From the NCBI GenBank assembly GCA_001179505.1, contig CDMY01000652.1, positions 1-36,417 of the forward strand: 36,417 bases of DNA, given 5' to 3'. The DNA is from Vitrella brassicaformis. Its lineage: Eukaryota; Sar; Vitrellaceae. Under the pieces are notes generated by a model. The model had not been told where the DNA came from. It did no database searches and saw only the letters and a list, made by a program, of their open reading frames with translations. A program made the position numbers and the translations under genes. This document shows positions 10,014 through 22,202 of this stretch, one piece after another (position 1 is the stretch's first letter; the number at the start of each line of letters is the position of its first letter).

Positions 10014-13000
10014 CTAGTCGTCCTCCAGTCCCAGACCCAGCCCCTTCATCAGGTCCTGACGCGACGCCTGACCGCCCGTCAGATTGCCGCCCTCAACATT
10101 CAACTCAGACGACGAACCGAGGTCCTGTGTGTCGTGCGACATGAGCGCACACCCATGCATGCATAACACAAAGGCGTGTGTGTATGTCTCCCCGGCTCAC
10201 CTTGAGCACTCCGGCCTGTCGGTTGTCGATCAGACGCCCGACGCCCTCGGTGCTGAGGATCTCCTGCACGGACAGGGCAAGTGCGTGTGCACAACGTGAC
10301 AAGGAAGAGCCGTGTGTGGGTGTGGCGCGCTGGCTGACCTTCATGGTGTCTCGCTCTCTGACGTCTGGAGGCAACATCGACTCGAGCAACGCATCGCTTC
10401 TGCATGAGCGACACACGGACATATACAAACATGACAACCGACAGACACCTGCAGCGTGGATGCCCACTTTGTTGTGTCTCCAGGTCTGCTCTTCGGTTTG
10501 TCGTCCTGTCCTCCTTCCCCGAGTGCCAGTTCTGTGGCCTTGCGCTGCAGCGCCATGGCCGCCTTGCCCACACCGATGTCCTCCAAAAGCGCATCTGCAT
10601 GCACGCGTCAGTAAACCGGTGAATGAGGCAGACCAGAATGGTCTGTGTGTGTGTGTGTGTGTGACCGATGTTTGAGTCGAGCTGGCCGGTGTCTGGTTTG
10701 CGGCCACTCAGGTCTCCCTGCCACTGCACGTCCTCGAGGTCACACCGCTGAAGCAAATCCTGCACACACACACACACACACACAACCATCGCGCCCACCG
10801 TGACCATCGTGTCTTTCATGTCTCTCTTGGCGACGGTCCGTCACCTGCAGGGAGGCCACGTCGACCTGCTGCATGTCTTTCTTGACCATATCTTCTGGCT
10901 TGAGCTCGGCCGGCTGCACTGGGAGGAAAGGGGGAGGGGGCAGCCGGGGGCGCTTGCGCAGAAACGACCACACCGACCGCCTGGGAAAAGGGATACGCAC
11001 ACACATTTCATTCATGCGCTTTGTGTGCGTGTGCCATGGTATGTGCCATGTCTCTACCTGACGAGCTGGCATTGGTCCTCTGCGCAGTTGGGCGGGGGCG
11101 CGGTCAGGCTTAGGAGACTCAGCAGGGCCGTCATGAAACGACCATCTCTCATAAATGGCTCGAGCTTCGGCACACGGACGAGCTGCAGCGTCAGAGCCAA
11201 TGCGGGATACGGCAGGTGACGCGCGAAGGGCAGCACCGCAGCAAGAAACGCCTCCACCTCTTCATGCCACGGCATCTTCACCTCCGGCATCTTGTCGCTC
11301 CCACGGCTGGACGCCCGGCTCAGGCCGCTCTGCGGCGTCCCCAGCATCACCTTCCGCTCCCTGGAAGCAGGCTGCTGCAGGAAAGCCGACACCAAAGCAG
11401 AGGAGGAGTCCTGGGCTTTGGGTGACGGGAGTCGGGTGATGGGTGGTGCCACTGGTCCGAGGAGGGGGGCGTCCAGCTGCTGACGGCTGGCAGACTTGGC
11501 TTTGGGGCCGAGGGAGGGGCGCTTGGGTTTGTGAGGGGGAGGGGGGAGGGGCGGTGGAGGGAGGGTGCCTTGGGGGTCGGAGAGTGCGACGTATGCCACG
11601 AAGATGGTGACTGTGAGGAGGGATGCGGCCTTTTGGCGGATGAGGACGGGGATGATGTGGCTGAACGACTTGAACATGCCCTTGGTCAGCAACACCTGCA
11701 GACATGCACACACAGACCCATTGATCAATCAATGTGTGTTGTGTTGTGTGGATGAGTGTGGCGTTCGTTCCACACACTTGTTTCATGGAGGGTGAGTTGG
11801 ACACCCACGTGGAGACAGTCAGCACAATCACATGCAGCACCTGCAACATGACAGACATGCACCCCTCTCCCATGAGACAGACATCTTTCACCCCCCGATC
11901 TCTTCCCTCTTGTCTCACCGGCTGGTCGAACAGCCACTCCAGCGCACAGGCAGCAATCCTCCCACGTTCACTCTCCCCCAGCCCGCCGTACACATCTGCA
12001 CTCTCACTCTCCTCACCACCGAACGCCACGCTCTTTCTCTTGGCCAACCCTCCCCCGAGCACCACACCCTTCCCACCCATCCCGCCCCCCTGCACCTTCG
12101 ACAGCTCAGCCGCTACCGCAATCTCGTTGTACGCCGCCGGCCAGTGGTGTGCGATGGATATGTGCGTCTTGAGGAGCAGGGCGACCAGGGGCGGCCGTGT
12201 GGTGTCGACCTCCATGATTTGGCACGACAGGCGGCAGAAGAGGCGGAATGGTGCGGGGGCCACCAGCACCCGGAGGAAAGGGCTGCTGCGCTGGCAGGAG
12301 AGCAGGAAGACCTGCAGGACTCGGATGGTCTCTGCCGCAGAGATGGAGGCCCGCATGGTCGTTGAGGCGGGTGTCGCGGCGCCGCTTCCACCCTCGGTTG
12401 CGTGTGCTGCTCTGGGTGAGAGGTGCTGTGTGCGGGGGCCGGTTCCGAGGGCGTGTGACATGCTGACGGAGAGTGGGGTGCCGGTTGGGGGGCGACGGAC
12501 GCCCCGCTGGGCGGGGCGGTACATGACGACACGCTTGAGAATGGCCTGATGGATGGATGTACACACATGAACGGAGAGAGGTGAGGAGATGAGATGGATG
12601 GGTGGCTGCACACGCGCACCAGGACGAGCAGGCGGTCTGGGGGTAGGGGAAGGCTCTCGCGCCAGAGAGACCGCAGACACACCTGAGACAGACACAGAGG
12701 AGCAACGCAACGCGCTAAAGAGATAGGGTCTCATATACCTTTATCCGTACCGTACCCGTAGTGCGTGCGCCCAATGTGTGGTCAACATGAAACACCCATG
12801 TCTGCACGAGACAACGTCACACACTAACACAGCTACACCTGCCCTGCCCTTCACTTTTTTCTCGCCACACCTTCTGAGAAAGGCCGATGTCTTGTCCCCA
12901 ATGCGCGGCGACGTCACCAGGACGAAGCGCCGTTGCGTGGTGGTGGCAGCGTCTTCATCCTCCTCGTCGCCCTCCGCCCCCCCGGTGGCCTTGCTGCCCG

Positions 13001-16000
13001 AGGCAGACCCACCAGAGACTTCACCAGATGGCGCCTCGCTGCGGGGGCTGACAGCCTGACTCCTGGCAGCGCTTTGGCTGGTGTCCAGTCTGACCTTGGT
13101 CTTCTCGAGACGCGCCACGGCTTCAAGGGTGGCCTCTCTTGTTGGCAGGTCTTGTGCTGTGTCCTCCTGCTGACCCGCCTCTGGAAAAGGAGAATGGACG
13201 AACGGTCGATTGTGTTGTGTGTGTTGTGTGTGTTGTGTGTGTGTGTGTGCACCCACCGGTGACGGGAGTCTTGACGCCCCTGAAGGCTTCAGACTCGATG
13301 TGCATCGGCCGCAACGACTCGTCATCCGCCGTGCTCTCAGGGATCGGCACGGCGGGAGACCTCGGAGACGCCGTCTGGAATGGTTGGAGGCCACCACACA
13401 CACACACACACACACACGTCTCCTCACTTTCTCACACGGTGCTATCGGCTCACCTTTCCGGTTGCCTGCATCATGCCCAGCTCATTGGCTGTCTTGGTCA
13501 GCATCTCGTCAAAGACGCGATAGTCGGCAGTCGGGGAGTCTTTGGCCTGCGGCCGCCCCTTGCTGCTGTCCTTGCTGGCCTGCAGCTTGGTCTGAGGGGT
13601 TCCCTTGGGGGTCTTGGTGCGCATCTCCTTCATCTCTTTGGGGATGGGGGGCTTGTCCAGCACCAACAGACACTGCAACCAACAAGTCCGTCCATCCATC
13701 CACACACGGTAGGTGAGACATGGGATACCTACCTGTGCGAGATCTTTAAGTAGGTTGATCAGCTTGAGTTCCATCTCGAGTGTCAGCTCGGGCGACAAAC
13801 CAACCCACACGCCGCCACCAGCAGCAGTCGGGGCAGGCTGCCCTCCCACTCCAAGCGATGGGATTGCTACCTGGGGCGGCGCACTTGATGGCGCTGTAGG
13901 CAAAGGATGGATCGTCTCTATGTCTGTCTCCATTTGGCATGGATGCGTACCTCCTGGCGGCCCGTCGAGTGTGGCCCTGAACTCCAGCTCCTCCTCAGAT
14001 GACGCTGCGTCGCGATCTGACAGACACACACAAAAAAGTGCTGGGGGTGTGATGGCCAGTTAGTGTGTCTGTCTGTCTACCTGCGAGTCCTGCAGGTGGT
14101 CGTCTGGGGCTGCCTGTGTCTGCCGATGCTGCCTGCTGCATCTTCTTGTGTGCCACACGCGCCTGCGTCTTAAGCACTACAGGCACACACACGCACATCA
14201 CATCATCAGGGGAGATGGGATGAGCATTTCTCTCCCCCTCACGTCTCATCTGGTCGAGAGATGTGACTTCGAATGTTCCTGAGGGATGGAGAGAGACAGA
14301 CGGAATTGCACACTCGCCGGAGTGAGTGTTGCTTCCTCACCTCCGTTGTGTCCCAGCCAGTCCAGAAGACGCTCAAAGGTCTGAGTGCGACACAAACAAA
14401 CAGAGGTGTACATGTGTCCACCCTCCATATGTTTGCCCTGCTCTGCCTTGGGTGGTGTCTTTGCCTGGCTGACCACGCAGAGCAATGAGTCGAGGTCTTT
14501 AGGGAATGCGTATCTCGATGGCGGTATGTCTTGGTACAGGAAACACAGAAAGACATACAGCAAGCTGCAGTAGGGCAGGTTGTCGTACTCGAGACGCAAC
14601 CCCTGCGCACAGAGGCACACAGAGGCACGTGTGGTGTGCATACCATATCTGCCGTGTGTCTGTCTGGTCAGGTCAGTCTAGCCTGCCTGCCTGCAATGTG
14701 CGGAGGAAGGTCTCCAGCACTTGCTGCGCCAGGCTCTCCGGGTATTGTGCCGCGAAACGGCGACACACACGGAGGAGAGAGGGCAGCAGAGCCGACTCCA
14801 TCAATCCACGCTTCGTCGTCGCCACGCTGAGCATAAGAGATAGATACCCCGAATTTTCGTTCAGCTATTGTTTGTGCGTAGATGGAAGTGGTGACTGACT
14901 GACGTTTTGAGCACTTCCTTCAGTATTGGCCTCGCTTGGAAGCTGGCCAGGGGCACCACCTCCAGCAGACAGCACTGGACGCACAGCAACAAACTGTCCT
15001 CAAGCAGAGAGAGACACGTGCCGTCTTCCACAAATACCAACCAGGTCTGCTTGCATGGGCTTGATTTGGAAGTACTGGCGGAAGCACATCTCCACCACGC
15101 TGCATCCGCCCAGCGGAAAACACACACACGCGCACATCGTTCATGTGTGAATGCATTGAGTGTACGCACCCTCCTGCCTGCGACACACTGTCTTCGTTGA
15201 TGTAGACCGACAGGAAGCCCGCTGCCTGGATGAATCGATGAGAGACAGGTACATTCACACGCAGAGAGACAACTGTCGTCGCAACTGACCATTGCGATAG
15301 CGGCCCTGACGCACTCGAAGTCCTTGGCCATGGCGGCTGTGGTGCAGATGGCCGGCAGGGACACGTCAACCAGCGCAAGAATGTCGCGCAAGTGCTGCAT
15401 GGTGCACAGAACATCGCAGAAGTCACCATGTCTCGCTGCGGTCGGGTTGAGGTGCTCACTTCCTGCAGCCTTGGTTCGCACGTGGCCACCCTCCTCCAAG
15501 CCCTGCACAGCTGACGGCAGGCCAAGGCACGCACCTGGGGAGGCGGCAGCTGGTTGGTCTCCACAGGGGCCTTCCAGATGCCAAGACCAGACACCATCGC
15601 GTGCAACACCCTGAGATGGAAGAATCCGAGGGCATGGATACTCGCCTCAGAAAAGGCATCGGTGAATGAATGTGCTGGCTGGCTCACTTGTAGAAATTGT
15701 CAACTAGCGCCAGCACAGGGTGCTGCGGCGCCTTGGTTGTCGGAGGGGTCTCTGCAAATGAAAGAGGCAACCTGGAATCGTGCCCTTGCTCGCGAGTGGC
15801 CCAGGTATGTGTGTCTGTTCGCACCGTGGCAGACACTGAGGAGGTGCTGCGATGCCAAGGCACTGACCATGTTGAACAGCTGCACATACTGATCTGTATG
15901 TGTTGGGTGCGGACATAGACAGATAGACAGATGGATAGGTTGAGAGAAGAGATTGGAGGAAGACCAGTCAGTCAACTTACCAACAGTGGCCTCCCTCCTC

Positions 16001-17069
16001 TCCATGAGTGTGGCCAGCACCTCAACATTCGATGGCTCAACAACCATCGCCCTGACATACAAATGGCCATCCAAACAACGCCCAGGTGTCTCGTGCATCG
16101 ATCGCACCTTGCGAGTATGTTGTTGGTGAGGAGGTTGGCCACCACGTGGCAAACGATCGTCAGGGACGCGTTGCTCGCTCCCGTCTTCTCGGCCGCCAAA
16201 TGTCGCTGTTCACGAGGAGAGGCCAGCCGTCAGCCAGCTGGTGCTTCTGTGGTCGACTAGGCGATTGATTCGCTTACCATGACAGCCGAGGTGCCTTCGA
16301 AGGGATTTGTCCGCGAGAAGTTTGACGCAGGATCAGAATACACATTGGCTGCATTGCATTGATCGATCAAAATGCAATATGTCTCACGTTAGTTGCCAGA
16401 CACACCTAGACAGCCCCCCTTCCGCTCTCCTCTCCTTCCCCACCTGTGTGTGTGATTGTTTTATCGTCTCGTGTGAGGACAGCCAGGAAGTTGAGCCAGT
16501 AGATGAGCAAATCCTCCAACACCTCACTCTCCTTGGTACCGCCGGTAGGCGCAAACAGACGACCTGATGGTAAGACACGACCACACACAGAAATGCCGGC
16601 AATGCATTCACAAGGCAGGCAGGCGGCGTGAGAGCTGACCGACTCCCCCCTTGTCTGAGAGGCAGCGGGCCAGCTCCCCCAGGTGAGAAAGACCGACAAG
16701 CACAAAGTTGAACCGCGTCCTGCAGACAGCATGGTGACCATGGGAAGGCATTCGTCAGTGCAAAAGGCCTGCCTGTGCCATACCACACTCCCCTCACCGC
16801 CCATCCGCTTACCCAAGCTCCTCTCTGCTGGTTTGGTTGTCTTCGAAGGTGATGAGTATCTTGAGGATGAGCAGCTGCCGCAGCCATTCGCTGCCTATGA
16901 GGAACTGCCGCGCCAGGATGGGGAACAGCCCGACATTCTGCGCGACGGCCCTGTCTTGAGGACTCTGCACGGCCTCCAGGACGCGTGTCAGACACCTGTC
17001 CAGCTCGTAGCCCTCACGCAGTGTCAGCTCCCGGAGGAGATAGCGCATCTGCTGCACCGCCTTCGCCAT
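10014..17069 (-). CDS. Giant helical-repeat-like protein of unknown function (1562 residues, 34 exons)
   Basis: Exons in coding order (low-high): 16813-17069, 16640-16719, 16444-16563, 16278-16348, 16108-16205, 15981-16051, 15837-15893, 15688-15751, 15535-15610, 15290-15502, 15170-15225, 15042-15099, 14904-14998, 14691-14826, 14474-14602, 14341-14380, 14243-14278, 14081-14176, 13951-14016, 13733-13893, 13454-13672, 13257-13374, 12855-13180, 12739-12801, 12620-12682, 11919-12545, 11778-11840, 11058-11695, 10845-10980, 10666-10759, 10468-10594, 10339-10399, 10201-10263, 10014-10124. The lengths sum to 4689 bases and all phases agree. No signal peptide is seen. The first 500 residues and the central part are amphipathic helices rich in Leu and Ala, as in HEAT/ARM scaffolds. 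Two low-complexity linkers (about 590-880 and 1240-1330) separate them. The C terminus is polar. I do not recognise a family; a large cytoplasmic or nuclear scaffold is the best guess. The donor of the 15th exon could be three bases different. One intron starts GC and one is only 43 bases. Confidence 0.8.
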
Positions 17070-17160
17070 TTCTCTTCCCCTTTACCTCTGCCAGTGCGCG
17101 CTTAGCTTGCCCGCCTCGTGGGGGCGGCAGACCGCGCCCCCAGTCATCGTCGCGAACAGG
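17070..17160. promoter_or_regulatory. 91-base divergent promoter
   Basis: Only 91 bases separate the start codons of the giant gene and the kinesin gene. It contains GGGGGCG (17120-17126) and CGCCCCC (17135-17141), an inverted GC-rich pair with an 8-base spacer. No AGGGTTT motif occurs here. Confidence 0.6.
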
Positions 17161-20100
17161 ATGGCAGGCATTGACATGGAGCGACGGAAGACTACAGCAG
17201 GGTCTGAGATCCAGGTGATGCTCAGATTCCGGCCGCCTGACGACCCCTTGTCGTTCGAGCGGCTGTTCAAGATCAGCCCAGAGGACCGCAACTCGGTGTC
17301 CATAGTGGACCCCGCACACCCCAGCCCAGTGCGGAAGGAGGCCAGGTGCCAATATACATTCAATAAAGTCTTCTTGCCCCAAGCCAACCAGGTGCAAGGA
17401 GATCACGCGGGTGCGCTGCATGCGTGATGCTTTGTGGATGTGCATTGTGTGGATGTGCATGCAGCATGAGGTCTTTGTGGATGTGGCAAAGCCGCTTGTC
17501 GACCACATGCTCAGTAGGCCCAGCCACAAAGAGAGACAGGGCAAGAGACGGCGTCTCATCGATGGTTGTTGAACTTCCTTGTGTGCAGGTGGTTTCAACA
17601 GCTGCTGCTTCGCTTACGGGCAGACGGGAGGCGGCAAGACCTACTCGATATTTGGGGAGGGCAACGGGGAGCGGCGGGGCATCCTCCCCAGGGCAATCGA
17701 GTACCTCTTTGAAAGGCTCGAAAAGAAAGCCAGACAACAGGCATATGAAACATAGGGAGGGCGGGCCGATCAAAACAAACACTGTGTCTCTGTTTGTCGT
17801 TCATCTTAATTCTATCAGGAGCTGGGAATGGTGGTGAGTTTCTTGGAAATCTACTTGGACCAAGTGCGAGATCTGGGGCGGGCCTACCTCCACAAAAAGG
17901 AGACAGAGGAAGCCCCTGCCTCTCAACGTGCATCAATCGGTGGCGCCAAGTCCCGGCCCAAGACACCCCAGTCAGCCCCCTGGCGCAATACATCGCTCAC
18001 CGAGTCGTCCATGCGACGCGCCACAGTAGCAGCTCCACCCCCAACCACAACTCCTGACGACACCGCGCTGAGTACTGGCCGTCCCCGGATGTCCGAGGCT
18101 GCCGTGATGGATGCGGGAGGTGCTCGTGACTTCTTCGATGGGTATGAGACGCAGAACTTGACGATCCATGAGTCGCCGTCTGGCCAAGTGTATGTCAAGG
18201 GGCTCAATCTCATACCTGTCAGGAACATCGCACAGGTGTGTGGTGTGGTGTGGTGTCTTTCGGCCGGTGTATTTATTGCTTATTCGTTCGTGGACGTGTG
18301 TGTCGGTCAGGTGCTGGACATCGTCAACTGCGGTGTTCAGATGCGCGCCACGTACGAGACGCGGCTGAATGCCAACTCGTCCCGATCACACACCATATTC
18401 GCCATCAACGTGGTGCAGAGAGACCAACGGTACGCACACAGTCGGTTGATTGACACATGTTTCATACATCGGCCGGTCCATTATTATATCAGCAACCCCG
18501 ACCGAGATGTCTTGAGTGGGACCATGAATCTGGTCGACCTCGCGGGATCTGAGAGAATCGCAAAAAGCAAGTCAGCCACCTCCAACGTCGCAATAGACGG
18601 TAATTCCCGTCACTTCGTGTGGATGATTGTGTGTCTGTCTGTCAGGTCGGAGGGTCGGCGTTTCCAGGAGGCGGTCATCATCAACACCTCACTCAGCGCA
18701 CTCGGCAAAGTCGTCCTCGCACTCGCACAGGTAGATCGATCTCAAAGCCATAGACACAGACACACAGACACACACCCAGACAGTGTGTCTGTGTGGTGTG
18801 GTCGGCTGCAGGACTCCCGCACGGCTCGGCACATCCCGTATCGTGATTCGAAGCTGACGCGCATCCTACAGAACAGCCTGGGCGGCAACTCATACACATC
18901 GCTCCTCACATGCCTCTACCCAATCGAAGACAACTACGAGGCACGCACCCATAGCAACACCCCCACCATACAGTGCACGGCAGCCTCTCGTGTCTCTCTG
19001 TGCTGTCTGTCTACAGGAGTGTCTGAATTCCTTGGCTTTTGCGGACCGCTGCAAGAACATCCGAAACAGGCCCACCGTCAACTATGTCGACCAGCAGCAG
19101 TCGGCCCAGGAGCGGCAGGTCAGGGAACTCACCGAGCAGATCGAATCGCTCAAGAACGCGCTACAACAAAACAAGCATGCCATCAGGCAGGTCAATACAC
19201 ACAACACAACACAACCCCTCTCCTCCCTCAACAACACACCCATGTCCGTGTCTCCCACACACACTCAGGGTGTATTGGACCTGCCGCCATCTCGCTTCGA
19301 GGGCCTGTACACGGCCCTTATGTCTCGGAGCGACCTGGACGACACCGAGCCGCCCCCTGACGACATTGAGCCACCGCGTGAGAAGCGGAAAGAGGTGCTG
19401 GAGGGAGCCCTGGGGCCAAGCCCGACCTTGGCGGCATACGAGACTTTGCCGGCTGAGGGCAAGCACGCCCTGCAGAAGGACTTCCTGAGGAGCAGGAACG
19501 TCCGCAGCCTCCTCAGCTTCCTGCATTCAAATGCCATCAGAGACATACACAAGGAGACAGGTGCGCACTAGGGAGGAGCATATGGAGAGAGCAGACACAG
19601 CCAGGCGTGTGTGCTGTGTTGTGTTGTGTTGTGTTGTGTTGTGTTGTGTTGTGTCGACAGAGAGGTGTCGTGTAGCTGACCAGAAAGCTGAGGAGCTTAA
19701 CGAGATGGTTGAGAGGCTCGCACAGGAGCACCACGACAAGGTGTCTGAGATGCGTACCAGGCTGGTGGGCCATGAGGGCGAAAAGAAGAGTTTGCGGCAG
19801 CGGGTGGCGAGCCAGGTGATGCAGCACGAGCGTGAGCTGAGACACATGCAGGAGACCGTCGACAGCAACATACAACGCACACTAAAACACACACAAAGGT
19901 ACCTACCTGCTTCAGAAACAGGGGCATGGATGGATGGATGAATGTGTGTGTGTGCAGGCACCTGACGATTGCGGGAGGGCAGGAGGACAGCCTGCGTGCA
20001 TGCCTCAGGGAGTGCCTGCACATGGCCAAAGAGTGAGTGAGAGCCAGAGAGAGGAGATCGACACCACAAGACACACACACAACACATGTATGTATCTATG

Positions 20101-21666
20101 TTTGTGTGCGCGAACCTGACACACAGAGAGGGAGAGGCCGTCCGCGGCACACTTGAGGCCCACGATGAGGACATGATGGCCACCAAGCTCAACCGACTCA
20201 CTCACCATAACAAAGACATGCAAGCTATGAGGCAAGTACACAGCATCCGGGAGACACATCCATCTGTCCACGCACCATTGTCATTGTCTGTCTCCACAGA
20301 GATGAGTGTGAGGCTTTGCTGGAGAGCCGCAAGAAGGAGGTCGAATCGTTTGTGAGCGACGTGGCCGCATACGAGGAGAGGAAGGACGGCGAGCTGCGGG
20401 CGGGCCGGGAGCATCTGCTGCATCTGCTGGAGGGCTGCAACCACCTGTGCCGCCTCATCCAGGACTGCGAAGCCGGCGTCTACCCCGTCTCTGTCAAGGT
20501 GAGTGAGTGCAGCGCAAGGGCAGCCATGGCGATGTATGTTGTGTGTCATGTGAACTCTTCGTGTCAGCGAGGAGTGCGTTCGTACGTCATTCCGGCATCT
20601 CACAAGCCTCAGTGGCTCATTGCCCAACTCACGCAGCCACAGCCGCCACTCGACACACAATATGTCCCCAGCCCGCCGCCCAGCACACAGCAGATGCCAC
20701 CCACCACTGCCCAGCCACTCAAAAGAGTCAGCCATGCACTGTTCGGTGAACAATGGCTGAACGGATCGATGGCTGTCTGTGTGTCTTCCCGTGTGCGCAG
20801 ATGGGCACGGATGAGTTTTTCGAGGGCGTCGAGTCGACTGCGGCAGTGCCGTCAGCCGCCACCATCAGGAAGGTCCCCTCCCTCCGGCAACTATCGAGCT
20901 TCTGCCGATCGGCGTCGAAGACACTCGACAAGACAGCATACCAGGAGGCCGAGGGGCCGGAGGCTGAAGAAGATGATGAGATGTGGGACAGCTACAATCC
21001 GGAGGATGTCTCGCCGACCACAGTCGCTGAGACAAGCGCAGACGGGGCTGCAGATGCATCGCCTGTAGAGCAGCAGCAGCCGGAGTGGAATGCGCAGAGC
21101 TTCCTCGACACACATGTGGTCAACCCACCTCCCGCGACGCGTGTAGACCTGGCTGACAGCGGGTGGGAGCGGACACTCAGGCGCATGTCTGTTGACCAAC
21201 TGAGGGAGGCCGCTGTGGTACGCTACGCGGTCAATCCTCTACGCAGTGACAGAGGAGACACGATGTCAGCGGTGTGTGTATTGTGTGTATTGTGTCAGAA
21301 ACTGTGGGAGTTGGTCGAGCAGCAGGCGGCGAGTGGCCCGCTGGACCGCACTGAGAGGAGGAAATCACTCGTGGAAGACCAGCTCACCAGCAAGGTGAGA
21401 CAAGCTGACTGACATGAGCCGATATACCAATGTCTGTCGCCGTACACTGTGGGTGTATCAATCAGGAGACGCAGGCGTACATCAGGCGACTGGAACAAGA
21501 GCGAGATGCGGAAAAGATGGCCATGGAGGTCAGTGAAGGAGAGGAGCCAGCTGGGCGGGCTGTATGTGTGTGTGTGTGTCGGTGAGTTGACCTTGTTCAG
21601 GTCGAGCGTCGTCGCGGGGCTGAGCTGCGGTCTGCTCTCGAGGCCATCAGACCCTTCACACAGTGA
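17161..21666 (+). CDS. Kinesin motor protein with N-terminal motor
   Basis: Nineteen exons: 17161-17391, 17465-17513, 17589-17740, 17819-18235, 18311-18429, 18493-18570, 18646-18730, 18812-18940, 19017-19190, 19269-19560, 19661-19898, 19958-20032, 20127-20231, 20300-20498, 20568-20726, 20801-21217, 21299-21394, 21466-21528, 21601-21666; 1047 residues. The motor (about 18-445) has the P-loop GQTGGGKT (104-111), switch I SSRSH (306-310), switch II DLAGSE (338-343) and the end NRPTVNYVD. ATP hydrolysis and microtubule movement follow from these intact motifs. An insert of about 95 residues, rich in Ser, Pro and Thr, lies between VRDLG and LTIHESP. Coiled-coil segments follow (about 446-478 and 575-700), then an acidic, Pro-rich tail with another short coil at the end. 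The subfamily is not clear to me. Introns starting at 17741, 18941 and 20232 begin with GC. The start is the first ATG before IQVMLRFRPP. Confidence 0.88.
19614..19654. repeat. (GTGTT)n pentamer array in a kinesin intron
   Basis: About seven copies of GTGTT form most of the intron at 19561-19660, next to the acceptor GTCGACAG. Confidence 0.9.
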
Positions 21667-21769
21667 TCCGTGTGATGCATTCATTCAATTCACCGTTTCC
21701 ATGTGGGCAGAGGCCAGCATGCACCTATCCATGGTCTCTGTGTATGTCCCCGTGCATCCGTGTAGTACT

Positions 21770-21801
<32 letters not shown>

Positions 21802-22202
21802 ACTATACATGCAACATACTCCTAGCGCTCTCGATGGACAGACAGCACCCCGCAGGTCAACCCATCCTCCATCCATCCATCAATGCTAACGAAGACGTCT
21901 GTCTGCCTCTCTGTCTGTCTGTCTGTCTGTCTGTTGGTTGCGTACTGGGGAGGGAAAAATGCGTCAGGCATTGATTGATTCATTCATTCATCCAATTGAT
22001 GCATCAGCCACACCCAAGAGAGACGGACAGACAGGTCAGTGTCGGCTAATCTACGCGAAGGCCGCAACCAACACCTGACAACAGACAACGAAAGAAGGAA
22101 CATGTCGGGGGGAGGGAGGGAGAGAGTTCAATCGCCTTCCTTTCTTCTCGTGAGGGATCGGATCTGACCTGTGGGTTCGTTCGTGTGGTGGGTGTCAGTC
22201 AG
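21667..22202. other. Convergent intergenic region
   Basis: This 536-base gap between two 3' ends holds a TG tract (about 21775-21801), TCCA repeats near 21870 and a TCTG array (about 21910-21933). No exon was recognised. Confidence 0.7.
21775..21933. repeat. (TG)n and (TCTG)n microsatellites
   Basis: A TG run of roughly 26 bases and, about 110 bases later, a TCTG run of six copies. Confidence 0.9.

Noticed and set aside
10100-10819. A 239-residue minus-strand open frame rich in Thr-His repeats
   Set aside because: The His/Thr runs are translated CA-rich introns; the real exons here lie in other frames with good splice sites.
11262-12734. A 490-residue minus-strand open frame
   Set aside because: It reads through several introns of the giant gene; only the part at 11919-12545 is a true exon in that frame.
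15436-15459. A possible 24-base intron in the giant gene with GT-AG ends
   Set aside because: It is far too short, and its length is a multiple of three, so the exon reads through it.
19614-19654. CRISPR-like or telomere-like repeat array
   Set aside because: It is a simple pentamer run inside an intron with no spacers.
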